A DNA stretch of 34,872 bases from an uncultured Oscillospiraceae bacterium (lineage in GTDB: Bacteria > Bacillota > Clostridia > Oscillospirales > Acutalibacteraceae): assembly GCA_949297075.1 (NCBI GenBank), contig CASFRX010000029.1, positions 1-34,872 on the forward strand, written 5' to 3'. The position numbers and the translations under genes were made by a program. Below, one piece after another: positions 1-7,450 of the stretch (within the stretch, counting starts at the first letter, position 1; each line of letters begins with the position of its first letter). The notes below the pieces were generated by a model, which did no database searches, was not told the origin of the DNA, and worked only from the letters and a program-made list of their open reading frames with translations.

Positions 1-130
1 AGGTATCCGCAGATTACACTTCCTTGATTATATGATGTGAATTGAGGCATTAAAAGGTAAATTAGAAACCTGTTGAGGTATCCGCAGATTACACTTCCTT
101 GATTATATGATGTGAATTGAGGCATTAAAA
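1..130. repeat. 75-bp-period tandem duplication upstream of gtrA-like gene
   Basis: Positions 1-55 and 76-130 are identical over 55 bases, separated by a 20-base segment (56-75), so the repeat period is 75. The second copy ends directly at the ATG of the GtrA-like gene and supplies its GAGG ribosome-binding site (119-122). The first copy ends in GGTAAA instead of ATG, so it looks like a duplicated leader with no gene. It starts at base 1, so further copies may lie outside. It is not CRISPR-like: there are only two copies and the repeat is longer than the spacer. An assembly-end artefact is possible. Confidence 0.85.
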
Positions 131-607
131 ATGCAGAAGTTGACAAAAAAACAGAATATTGTTCAAACGGTGAAGTTTGCGCTTTTTTCGGCAGGCGCAG
201 GCATTATTCAAACGGTTACTTTTACTCTTTTAAACGAGGTTTTTAAGCTGGATTATTGGGCGGCTTATTTGCCTGCCCTTGTGCTTTCCGTGCTGTTCAA
301 TTTCACGGTCAACCGCAAGTTTACTTTTAAATCGGCGGCCAATATTCCCATTGCCATGCTCAAGGTTGCAGGCTATTACTGTTTGTTTACTCCCCTTTCA
401 ACATGGGGAGGGAACGCCCTTAAGGCTTGGCTTGATTTGACTGTTCCCGCTATAACCTCATGGAGCGAATACATAGTTTTAGCGCTGACTATGCTGCTCA
501 ACCTTTCAACAGAGTTCCTTTTCTGCCGCTTTTTTGTTTACCGCAACAGCATTAACACAAACGATTTAGGCAAAAAAGAGCAGGAAAAGATGAATAAGGA
601 TAAATAA
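131..607 (+). CDS. GtrA-like membrane protein
   Basis: A 158-residue, very hydrophobic protein with about four predicted membrane helices (roughly residues 15-37, 42-58, 75-95 and 110-132). The loop after helix 2 contains NFTVNRKFTF, the typical GtrA/DPMS-flippase signature, and a related RFFVYRNS sits after the last helix. Family members are thought to move polyprenyl-linked sugars across the membrane for glycosylation of surface polymers; the substrate here cannot be read from sequence. The C-terminal 20 residues are charged and probably cytoplasmic. A GAGG motif lies about 8 bases before the ATG. The next gene starts 5 bases after the stop, suggesting co-transcription. No glycosyltransferase partner is visible in the window. 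Confidence 0.85.
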   Translation: MQKLTKKQNIVQTVKFALFSAGAGIIQTVTFTLLNEVFKLDYWAAYLPALVLSVLFNFTVNRKFTFKSAANIPIAMLKVAGYYCLFTPLSTWGGNALKAWLDLTVPAITSWSEYIVLALTMLLNLSTEFLFCRFFVYRNSINTNDLGKKEQEKMNKDK

Positions 608-611
608 ATTT

Positions 612-1598
612 ATGAAAACAAAACGCTTACTTTTAATTATGATGTGCTTAGGGCTTGTGCTGTCGGCTTTCAGCGGCTGTGCAGGCCGTAAGACAACTGT
701 GCTCACCGTCGGCGAAGCTGAGGTGAACAGCGAAATTTTTGCCTATTTTTTCAATAAGGCGTATTCCGCTGTTGAAGCCGAGGGCGGTAACCTGCTCGAC
801 CGAGGGGCTATTATAGACGACGCTGTTGAGCACTGCGGAGAATATGTCAGCTCCATAACTCTGTTTGAGCAGATGAATTTGAGCCTTAACGCTGACGAAA
901 AGCTTGAAATTTCTCAGAATGTTGAGGAGGAGTGGCACCTTTACGGCGGCTATTACGAGAGCGCAGGCATTTCAAAGCAGACCGTTGCCAAAATTGAAAG
1001 AGCAAACGCAATGCGTACGGCGCTGCTGCTCTATTATTTCGGCGAGGGCAGCGAATATGAAGTAGGCGAAGATGAAATCGAATACTACTTTGACCAAACC
1101 TATGTTCAGTTTCAGGCGATAAACGGCTACCTCACAACAACAAATGAGCAGGGCGAAACAGTCCGCCTCAGCGAGGAAGAAGCCGCCGCTTTGCGAGCCG
1201 ATTTTGAGAGCAAAAAGAAAAGGCTTGAATCGGGCGTGACCCTCCGGGAGCTTAACGACGGCGTAGAGGTTGACCCCACATTTGCTGCGGTTTCCAACCA
1301 GGCCTATCCCGACGGATTTTTGGAGCAGGTTGCAAAGTTAGAAGAAAATAAGCCGGCTATAATAGAGGTCGAGGATTATATATTCCTTGTAATCCGTCAG
1401 GACGCAAAAGAAGGCGAAGAAAATTATTATAACAGTTACCGCACCGATTATATTGAGGCTCTCAGAGGCGAAATGCTCACGGATATGCTCGTTGCCACAA
1501 TGGAGGATTATGAAATAATTCGCAATGAACGGCAGCTTGAAAAAGCCGCCGATGGGCTAATAGATGCAAGAAATGAGAGGAAAAAGGCAAGCTATTAG
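612..1598 (+). CDS. PrsA/SurA-like lipoprotein (putative foldase or chaperone)
   Basis: A 328-residue secreted lipoprotein with a basic N-terminus, a hydrophobic core and the lipobox FSGC with the acylated Cys at residue 23. The mature part is acidic and helical. Its layout resembles SurA_N/PrsA-type proteins: an N-terminal segment on a short-lived strand followed by long helices (roughly residues 35-160), then a region that could hold a degenerate parvulin-like domain (160-270), then a C-terminal helix. I do not see the conserved PpiC catalytic motifs, so isomerase activity is doubtful and a chaperone role is only inferred. An AAGGA motif (596-600) precedes the ATG, and only 5 bases separate it from the upstream gene. 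The product would be anchored on the outer face of the membrane, next to the downstream sortase block. Confidence 0.65.
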   Translation: MKTKRLLLIMMCLGLVLSAFSGCAGRKTTVLTVGEAEVNSEIFAYFFNKAYSAVEAEGGNLLDRGAIIDDAVEHCGEYVSSITLFEQMNLSLNADEKLEISQNVEEEWHLYGGYYESAGISKQTVAKIERANAMRTALLLYYFGEGSEYEVGEDEIEYYFDQTYVQFQAINGYLTTTNEQGETVRLSEEEAAALRADFESKKKRLESGVTLRELNDGVEVDPTFAAVSNQAYPDGFLEQVAKLEENKPAIIEVEDYIFLVIRQDAKEGEENYYNSYRTDYIEALRGEMLTDMLVATMEDYEIIRNERQLEKAADGLIDARNERKKASY

Positions 1599-1644
1599 CG
1601 GTTAAACCGTACTGTAAAACAGAAAATAAAAGCATAATTTTTTG

Positions 1645-1673
1645 TTGACAGCAAGGTTCTCTTGTGATATAAT
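1645..1673 (+). promoter_or_regulatory. Consensus sigma-A promoter with extended -10
   Basis: TTGACA at 1645-1650 and TATAAT at 1668-1673 are both perfect consensus hexamers with a 17-base spacer, and TG precedes the -10 by one base (extended -10). Transcription should start near 1680 and give a leader of about 70 bases before the small wall-protein gene at 1749. This is the strongest promoter I see in the left half of the window and fits an abundant surface protein. Confidence 0.85.
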
Positions 1674-1748
1674 CGGTCTTGTAGTATAGGCGAGATATTC
1701 TCATTCGCCAAAAATGAAAACAAAGAACGAAAGGTTCGGTGTATAACC

Positions 1749-2159
1749 ATGAAAAAGTTTTATGCAGTAATTCTTGCTATTGTAGTTCTGCTTGCAACAA
1801 CAACTGTTGCTATGGCAGCTTCTAGCCCCGTCGCTCCTACCATGGAACCCTTTGACCCTGATAAAACTACTACTGCCGTAACAACAACAGCAGTAGACCC
1901 CGACTCCGGAACAACAAAGCCCGTTACTCCTCCCACAGCAGCTACAACAGCTCCCAATGTTGATGATGAGGACAAAACAACAGCTGATGTTGCTCCCGAC
2001 AACAAAACAACTGCTACAGCAAAGCCCGATAAGAATCCCTCTTCTCCCGACACAGGCTCTGTTGCTCAGTCAGCAGGTAAGTTTGCAGCCGCAGCAGGCA
2101 CCGTTCTTGTTCTCGCAGCAGCAGGCGTTTACACAAGCAAGAAAAAGGTAACAGAATAA
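1749..2159 (+). CDS. Small Thr-rich secreted protein with SPDTG sorting signal
   Basis: A 136-residue protein with a Sec signal peptide (about residues 1-23, ending near AMA). A low-complexity middle follows, dominated by Thr, Pro, Asp, Ala and Lys (about 30-100), including runs such as KTTTAVTTTAV. The C-terminus has the layout of a cell-wall sorting signal: SPDTG, an Ala/Val/Leu-rich segment, then KKK. SPDTG fits the (S/P)PxTG pattern recognised by class B sortase in Clostridioides difficile, and a class B sortase is the next gene. The Thr-rich part probably forms an extended wall-spanning stalk and may be glycosylated (inference). No ligand-binding domain is visible. The ribosome-binding site is weak (AAAGG, 13-14 bases upstream), while the promoter is perfect. 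Confidence 0.7.
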   Translation: MKKFYAVILAIVVLLATTTVAMAASSPVAPTMEPFDPDKTTTAVTTTAVDPDSGTTKPVTPPTAATTAPNVDDEDKTTADVAPDNKTTATAKPDKNPSSPDTGSVAQSAGKFAAAAGTVLVLAAAGVYTSKKKVTE

Positions 2160-2184
2160 TATATTCAAATTTATCTATAAGCTG

Positions 2185-2216
2185 AAAGCCCGTTGTTCTG
2201 AGGAGCAAGGGGCTTT
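2185..2216 (+). terminator. Hairpin between wall-protein and sortase genes (weak terminator)
   Basis: AAAGCCC (2185-2191) pairs with GGGCTTT (2210-2216), and inside it TTGTTC pairs with GAGCAA around a TGAG loop, giving about 13 pairs with one mismatch. The following T tract is interrupted, so this is probably a leaky terminator or mRNA-stabilising hairpin. It would let the substrate gene be expressed more than the sortase gene behind it. Confidence 0.5.
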
Positions 2217-2253
2217 ATGTATAGCAGTATTTTTAGTCTTGGAGGGAAAGTGA

Positions 2254-3129
2254 ATGGCGGAAGACCGCAACAGGGGCTATGAAGTAATAGACGAAAAAAC
2301 AAGCTCCGAAAGCAAAAAGAAGAATAAAAGAGCATCTGTTGTTGCGCTGCTGCTTTTGGTTGCGGCAATTCTTTGTTGCCTCGGCTACATCGGAGTTATT
2401 CTTTTCCAGCATTACACGGCCGAACAAAGCTACGGCGAAATTGACGAGATAGCTATGGTGGACGGCGAGGGAAAAGACGAAAATATAGGCGGCGATAAGG
2501 TGGAAAACATTTCACCGGAGGCGGCAGGCCAAAGCCCCGTAGATTTGTCCAAGCTTCAGGAAATCAACAGCGATGTTTATGCCTGGCTGAGAATCCCCGG
2601 AACTTATGTGGATTATCCCGTTGCTCAAAGCTCGGTTGACGATAATTATTATCTTCACCGATCTATCTATAAAAAATATCTTTTTGCGGGCATGATTTAC
2701 ACCCAGTCCTGCAACAAAAAAGATTTCAGCGACCCCGTAACCGTTATCTACGGCCACAATATGAGAAGCACCACTATGTTCACCTCTCTGCATTATTTTG
2801 AAGATGCGGATTTCTTCAAAAACCACGATGTTTTTTATATCTATACGGCGGACAGGGTTTTGACTTATCATATCGTTTCGGCTTATAAGTATGATAACCG
2901 ACATATTATGAACGCTTTTAATTTCTCAGATCCCGAAGTGCTTGAAGAGTATCAGAGCTATGTTCTCAACCCTGTTTCAACTCTTCGCAATGTGCGTGAA
3001 GGGGTTGCTCTCAACAGCGGCAGTAAGCTTGTTGTTTTGAGTACCTGTATGTCAAACGATAAAAGCTCAAGATTTTTAGTAAACGGAGTGTTGGTAAACG
3101 ATGTCCCACTCAAGCAAGAAGCCGAATAA
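2254..3129 (+). CDS. srtB: Class B sortase
   Basis: A 291-residue type II membrane protein with a charged cytoplasmic N-terminus, one membrane segment (about residues 28-51) and an extracellular sortase domain (about 85-285). The catalytic triad is visible: His168 in YGHNM, Cys265 in LSTCMS and Arg273 in SSRFLV. The order NSDVYAWLRIPGT...DYPVAQ and the long inserted helix region are typical of class B enzymes. It cleaves a C-terminal sorting signal and links the protein to peptidoglycan. The adjacent upstream SPDTG protein is the obvious candidate substrate. A strong GGAGGG site precedes the ATG. The end of the gene overlaps the start of the LCP gene by 29 bases, implying translational coupling of two wall-assembly enzymes. 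Number of substrates elsewhere in the genome is unknown. Confidence 0.92.
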   Translation: MAEDRNRGYEVIDEKTSSESKKKNKRASVVALLLLVAAILCCLGYIGVILFQHYTAEQSYGEIDEIAMVDGEGKDENIGGDKVENISPEAAGQSPVDLSKLQEINSDVYAWLRIPGTYVDYPVAQSSVDDNYYLHRSIYKKYLFAGMIYTQSCNKKDFSDPVTVIYGHNMRSTTMFTSLHYFEDADFFKNHDVFYIYTADRVLTYHIVSAYKYDNRHIMNAFNFSDPEVLEEYQSYVLNPVSTLRNVREGVALNSGSKLVVLSTCMSNDKSSRFLVNGVLVNDVPLKQEAE

Positions 3130-4240
3130 ATATGATTCGGATAAGGAAGTAACTCTCAATGTAAATAATATATCGGAATACGACGAGGCAGAGAGCTATA
3201 AGCCCTATGTTCCCGGCGAAAGCAAGAAAAGCAAGAAAAAGAAAGCCAAAAAGGTTATTCTCATTATTTTGCTTGTGCTGTTTTTGCTTGTTGCAATAAC
3301 CGTCAGTGCATTTTTTGTTTTGCAGTATAAGGGAAAAGATATGACCTCTTTTGAGGATGCGAATATTGAAAGCATTGACGAAGCTGTTGCAGAAAACGAC
3401 GGCAAAACAATAACCTATAACGGCAAAAAATACCGTTTGAACGAAAATATTACTTCAATCGCCTGCCTTGGCATTGATAAGGAAAATTTAGGCACCTACG
3501 GCAATGTTGTGGGCACAGGCGGACAGGCTGATACAAATATGGTTCTTGCCATTGATACGGCAAGGGGTGATGTTACGGTTATTGCCATACCCCGTGATAT
3601 TATGGTAGATATTGACCTCTATGATGTCAAGGGCGGCTATCTGGGTAGCGGCCACGAACAGCTTTGCCTTGCCTATGCTTACGGCGACGGCAAGCACACC
3701 AGCTGCAAAAATTCCGTTGCTTCAATCCAGCGTGTCCTTTTCGGCATGCCCGTCAATTCCTATATTTCTCTGGATATGTCGGGTATAGGTCCGCTTAATG
3801 ACGCCATAGGCGGCGTAACGGTAGTCTCTCCCGAAACGATAAACGGCTTTGTTGCAGGCAAAAGCGTAACGCTTTACGGCGAAAACGCAGTCAATTTTGT
3901 TCATGCCCGCGGCGACGATATCAACGCAAGCTCACGCAGATTGGAGCGTCAGGTTGCCTATATCAAAGCTTTTGCTTCTTCTGCGGCAAAGGCGGCAGTC
4001 AAGGATTTCGGAGTTATCACAAGGCTTTATAACCGTGCTCAGCAGTATTGCTGCACAAATGTGGGTCTTGATAATGTGACCTATCTTGCATCAACCCTCA
4101 TGTCAAAGGGCATCAACAGCATTAAAACTGTTTCTGTGCCCGGTGAAATGAAAATGGGCGATAAATATGCAGAGTTTTATATGGATACAAAAGCCGCATA
4201 TGAAATGATTTTGGATGTCTATTACGACGAAGTTGCCTAA
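3101..4240 (+). CDS. LytR-CpsA-Psr (LCP) family wall-polymer ligase
   Basis: A 379-residue protein with a Lys-rich cytoplasmic tail (about 1-50), one membrane helix (about 51-73) and an extracellular LCP domain (about 120-370). Family hallmarks are present: ADTNMVLAIDT, the IPRD motif in VIAIPRDIMVDI, LNDAIGGVTVV, and an Arg/Asp-rich helix containing HARGDD...RRLERQ. LCP enzymes transfer polyisoprenyl-phosphate-linked teichoic acids or capsule to peptidoglycan, using conserved Arg residues to bind the pyrophosphate. The start lies inside the 3' end of the sortase gene (29-base overlap), with GGAG about 12 bases upstream. It is the last gene of this unit and is followed by a strong terminator. 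Confidence 0.9.
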   Translation: MSHSSKKPNKYDSDKEVTLNVNNISEYDEAESYKPYVPGESKKSKKKKAKKVILIILLVLFLLVAITVSAFFVLQYKGKDMTSFEDANIESIDEAVAENDGKTITYNGKKYRLNENITSIACLGIDKENLGTYGNVVGTGGQADTNMVLAIDTARGDVTVIAIPRDIMVDIDLYDVKGGYLGSGHEQLCLAYAYGDGKHTSCKNSVASIQRVLFGMPVNSYISLDMSGIGPLNDAIGGVTVVSPETINGFVAGKSVTLYGENAVNFVHARGDDINASSRRLERQVAYIKAFASSAAKAAVKDFGVITRLYNRAQQYCCTNVGLDNVTYLASTLMSKGINSIKTVSVPGEMKMGDKYAEFYMDTKAAYEMILDVYYDEVA

Positions 4241-4260
4241 ACCAAAAATAATATAGAAGC

Positions 4261-4306
4261 AAAAAACAGATGTCTTTACTGCAATTAATAAGGCATCTGT
4301 TTTTCT
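4261..4306. terminator. Bidirectional intrinsic terminator between convergent genes
   Basis: ACAGATG (4266-4272) pairs with CATCTGT (4294-4300), flanked by six A on the left and a T-rich tract on the right. It therefore can terminate the LCP gene on the plus strand and the D-2-hydroxyacid dehydrogenase gene on the minus strand, which converge here. Confidence 0.85.
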
Positions 4307-4319
4307 TGTTTCGCAAAGG

Positions 4320-5309
4320 CTATTGCGGCAGCAAAATTTCGTTTGGGTTTGCCCTGCCTGCAAGGAAATCGCTGATGTTTTGCAAAGTTGTCTGAGCGAT
4401 TGCGTTGAGGGCGTCGTGAGTCAAAAATGCCTGGTGCGAGGTTACCAAAACATTTGGCAGAGAAATCAGCCGAGCGAGAATATCGTCGCGCACAATGTGC
4501 TCCGAAAAATCCTCGTAAAAAAGCCTTGTTTCTTCCTCGTAAACATCTAAGCATGCGCCGCCGATTTTTTCGGAAATGAGGGCTTCCAGCAGCGCTTCGC
4601 TGTCGATGAGCGCACCTCGTGAAGTGTTGATTATTATTGAACTCGGCTTCATAAGGGCGAGAGTTTCGTGGTTTATCATGTGGCGGCTCTCACGGGTCAG
4701 GGGGCAGTTGAGAGATACAATATCGCTTCTGCTCAAAAGGGTTCTCAGGTCTACATATTCAACCTTTGCATGGGGATTGCGTATGGGGTCGCAGGCTATT
4801 ACATCCATGCCGAAGCCCTTGCAGATATTTGCCAAGGTCAAGCCGATTTTGCCCGTGCCGATAATGCCCATGGTTCTGCCACGCAAATCAAAGCCTACAA
4901 AGCCGTTGAGGGAAAAATTGAAATCCCTTGTTCTGAGATATGCCTTGTGAGTTTTTCTGTTGAGAGTGAGGAGCATGGCGATTGTGTGCTCGGCAATGGA
5001 ATAAGGGGAGTAGTCGGGCACACGGTAGAGGCGGATTTTCCCTGCCGCCGCCTCTAAATCAACATTGTTGAAGCCTGAACAGCGCAGGGCAACACAGCGG
5101 ATATTCACCTTTTGCAGTGCGGATATTGTTTTTGCGCTCAAATCATCGTTTACGAAAGCGATTGCGGCGCTTCTGCCTCTGGCGAGAACTGCGGTTTTCG
5201 GGTTGAGCTTTGTTTCAAAATAGTCGATTTCAAAGCCGTATGCGGATTTGAAACGGTCAAAATACTGCCTGTCGTAGGTTTTTGCATCGTATAAACAAAG
5301 GCTTTGCAT
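4320..5309 (-). CDS. D-2-hydroxyacid dehydrogenase (D-lactate dehydrogenase-like)
   Basis: A 329-residue NAD-dependent D-2-hydroxyacid dehydrogenase. The nucleotide-binding motif GTGKIG is at about residues 151-156, followed by the acidic residue in ACDP that selects NAD. The catalytic triad typical of the family is visible: Arg about 231 in INTSRGALID, Glu about 260 in DVYEEE, and His about 292 in TSHQAF. Length and the D-Y-S-P-Y-S-I-A-E-H segment match fermentative D-lactate dehydrogenases that reduce pyruvate to D-lactate, but substrate choice within the family is hard to read. I chose the ATG at 5309, preceded by AGAGGA, over the TTG at 5327. It stands alone, convergent with the LCP gene. 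Confidence 0.85.
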   Translation of the reverse strand: MQSLCLYDAKTYDRQYFDRFKSAYGFEIDYFETKLNPKTAVLARGRSAAIAFVNDDLSAKTISALQKVNIRCVALRCSGFNNVDLEAAAGKIRLYRVPDYSPYSIAEHTIAMLLTLNRKTHKAYLRTRDFNFSLNGFVGFDLRGRTMGIIGTGKIGLTLANICKGFGMDVIACDPIRNPHAKVEYVDLRTLLSRSDIVSLNCPLTRESRHMINHETLALMKPSSIIINTSRGALIDSEALLEALISEKIGGACLDVYEEETRLFYEDFSEHIVRDDILARLISLPNVLVTSHQAFLTHDALNAIAQTTLQNISDFLAGRANPNEILLPQ

Positions 5310-5400
5310 AAGTGCATTTCCTCTCAAAGTTTTTATCAGCCTTATGTTTTGCAGAGAGCCTTAAAAATATTCATTCAAAAAATTTTTAATACAAACTATC

Positions 5401-5429
5401 TTGATTTATGACGAAATATGTCTTATAAT
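5401..5429 (+). promoter_or_regulatory. Sigma-A promoter of xpt
   Basis: TTGATT (5401-5406) and TATAAT (5424-5429) are spaced by 17 bases. The expected start point near 5436 leaves a leader of only about 55 bases before the ATG at 5490, too short for a purine riboswitch. An upstream in-frame ATG at 5418 overlaps the -10 and so cannot be the true start. Confidence 0.75.
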
Positions 5430-5489
5430 TCTTTTATTATTCATATGGGCTTTTTTCTGTTATTTTTTAAGAATTGGCGGTGCGTTCCC

Positions 5490-6059
5490 ATGAAGCTTTT
5501 GGAACAGCGTATTCTTGCACAGGGCAAGGGTCTTGACGGCGGCTGTCTCAAGGTTGATATGTTTTTAAACCATCAGATTGATGTTGATTTGCTGGGTGAA
5601 ATCGGCAAGGAATTTAAAAGGATTTTTGCAGATTGCGATATAACGAAAATCCTGACTATTGAGGCTTCGGGCATCGGAATTGCCTGTATAACGGCGCAGT
5701 ATTTCGGCGTTCCCGTTGTTTTTGCAAAAAAAGGCACAAATAAAAATATCGGCAACAATCTCTATACAGCGGATGTATATTCTTTCACAAAGGGCATAAC
5801 CACCACCATTGCTGTTTCAAAGGACTATCTCAGCGAAAACGACAAGGTCTTGATTATTGACGATTTTATGGCGAACGGCAAAGCGGCTCACGGCCTTATT
5901 AACATTATCAATCAGTCCGGCGCATCAATAGAGGGTATCGGAATCGTTATTGAAAAAGGCTTCCAGCCGGGGGGAGATTCTTTGAGAGCTCTCGGCTACA
6001 GAGTAGAATCCCTGGCAAAAATCAAATCAATTTCAGACGGCCAAATCGAGTTTATGTAA
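5490..6059 (+). CDS. xpt: Xanthine phosphoribosyltransferase
   Basis: A 189-residue purine phosphoribosyltransferase that converts xanthine and PRPP to XMP in the cytoplasm. It matches Xpt almost end to end: KLLEQRIL at the start, LKVDMFLNHQID, ILTIEASGIGIA, the PRPP-binding loop in VLIIDDFMANGKAAHGL (about residues 125-141), GIGIVIEKGFQPGG and GYRVESLAKI. Length agrees with the family (about 190) when the ATG at 5490 is used; a longer frame back to 5418 would start inside the promoter. It sits upstream of a nucleoside-transport operon, so the block handles purine uptake and salvage. No purine riboswitch is recognisable upstream. Confidence 0.93.
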   Translation: MKLLEQRILAQGKGLDGGCLKVDMFLNHQIDVDLLGEIGKEFKRIFADCDITKILTIEASGIGIACITAQYFGVPVVFAKKGTNKNIGNNLYTADVYSFTKGITTTIAVSKDYLSENDKVLIIDDFMANGKAAHGLINIINQSGASIEGIGIVIEKGFQPGGDSLRALGYRVESLAKIKSISDGQIEFM

Positions 6060-6111
6060 TTTTGAGCGAAAAAACGCTCTGAATAAAAAGTTTTTTGGAG
6101 GTAAATCAAAC

Positions 6112-7332
6112 ATGAAAAAGTTCACCAAAATCTTAGCGCTTCTCATAGCTGCAGCTATGGTATTTTGCTTTGCTGCTTGCGGCGGCAAGGAAACACCTGA
6201 TGCAGGCGATGAAAACTCCACAGCTTCCGCTGTTAAAGTAGGCTTCATCTATCTTCACGATGAAAACTCTACTTACGACCTTAACTTCATCAAGGCCGCA
6301 AAAGAAGCTTGCGAAAAGCTCGGCGTTGAGTATGTTGAGAAATCAAACATCCCTGAAAGCAACGAGTGTTACGAAGCAGCAGTTGACCTTGCAGACCGCG
6401 GCTGCAATATCATTTTTGCAGACAGCTTCGGTCATGAGCCCTTTATGGTTCAGGCTGCACAGGAATATCCCGAGGTTCAGTTCTGCCATGCAACAGGCAC
6501 AACAGCTCATACTCAGGGTCTTGACAACTTCCACAACGCTTTCGCTTCTATCTACGAGGGCAGATACCTTGCAGGTATTGCCGCAGGCATGAAGCTCAAC
6601 GAAATGATTGAAGCAGGCAAGTTCACCGCTGAAGAAGCTAAGATGGGCTATGTCGGCGCATTTACATATGCAGAAGTTATTTCCGGCTATACTTCTTTCT
6701 ACCTTGGCGCAAAGTCAGTTTGCCCCACAGTTACAATGGAAGTTCAGTTCACCGGCTCATGGTATGACGAAACAGCAGAAAAAGAGGCTGCTACAAAGCT
6801 CATCAGCAACGGCTGTAAGCTTATCAGCCAGCATGCTGACTCAATGGGCGCTCCCACAGCCTGCGAAACAGCAGGTATCCCCAATGTTTCTTACAACGGC
6901 AGCACTATTTCCGCTTGCCCCAACACCTTCATCGTTTCTTCAAGAATCAACTGGGCTCCCTACTTCGAGTACATCATCGGCTGCGTTGAAAAGGGCGAAA
7001 AGATTGATGTTGACTGGTGCAAGGGCATAGCAGAAGGCTCTGTTGAGCTCACAGAGGTTAACGAAGCTGTTGCCGCTAAGGGCACAGTAGAGGCAATCGA
7101 AGAAGCTAAGGCTGCTTTTGCCGCAGGCACTCTCCATGTATTTGATACAAGCACATTCACATATAAGGGCGAAACTCTCACAAGCTACATGGCTGATGTT
7201 GATACTGATGCTAAGTACACACCTGATACAGAAGTAATTTCAGACGGTTACTTCCACGAATCAGAATACCGTTCCGCACCTTATTTCGATTTGAGAATTG
7301 ACGGCATTACTCTTCTCAACGAAAAATTCTAA
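6112..7332 (+). CDS. BMP-family nucleoside-binding lipoprotein (ABC transporter)
   Basis: A 406-residue lipoprotein of the BMP/Med (PnrA-like) family with lipobox FAAC (Cys23) and a Ser/Glu-rich linker. The periplasmic-binding-protein fold starts at VKVGFIYLHDENSTYDLNF. Family marks include DLADRGCNIIFADSFGH, HATGTTAH, GIAAGMKL and KMGYVGAF. Members bind purine nucleosides outside the membrane and deliver them to an ABC permease. The next three genes encode the matching ATPase and two permeases, and xpt lies just upstream. A GGAGG site 10 bases before the ATG and a regular codon choice suggest high expression. A small 5-bp hairpin (6064-6079) separates it from xpt but has no proper T tract, so read-through from xpt is likely. 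Confidence 0.9.
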   Translation: MKKFTKILALLIAAAMVFCFAACGGKETPDAGDENSTASAVKVGFIYLHDENSTYDLNFIKAAKEACEKLGVEYVEKSNIPESNECYEAAVDLADRGCNIIFADSFGHEPFMVQAAQEYPEVQFCHATGTTAHTQGLDNFHNAFASIYEGRYLAGIAAGMKLNEMIEAGKFTAEEAKMGYVGAFTYAEVISGYTSFYLGAKSVCPTVTMEVQFTGSWYDETAEKEAATKLISNGCKLISQHADSMGAPTACETAGIPNVSYNGSTISACPNTFIVSSRINWAPYFEYIIGCVEKGEKIDVDWCKGIAEGSVELTEVNEAVAAKGTVEAIEEAKAAFAAGTLHVFDTSTFTYKGETLTSYMADVDTDAKYTPDTEVISDGYFHESEYRSAPYFDLRIDGITLLNEKF

Positions 7333-7344
7333 GCATAGGCAAGA

Positions 7345-7382
7345 TCAGGCGGGGGTCTTAAGGTCTCCGCCTGAATGTTTTT
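7345..7382 (+). terminator. Terminator-like hairpin after the binding-protein gene
   Basis: TCAGGCGG (7345-7352) pairs perfectly with CCGCCTGA (7367-7374), followed by a short T-rich tract. Its position between the binding-protein gene and the ATPase/permease genes suggests partial termination, giving more binding protein than membrane components, a common layout in ABC importer operons. Confidence 0.75.
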
Positions 7383-7450
7383 ATTCTGAAAAATCAATTA
7401 ACCTCTCTTTGTTATTTGATTTTTGAAAATAAAAAGCAGGAGGAAATCAA

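Noticed and set aside
1..130. CRISPR array at the left edge
   Set aside because: Only two copies, a 55-base repeat longer than the 20-base spacer, and no cas genes; the unit ends at a gene start.
5330..5489. Purine riboswitch upstream of xpt
   Set aside because: The leader after the visible promoter is about 55 bases and I find neither the conserved core nor the two-loop layout of the aptamer.
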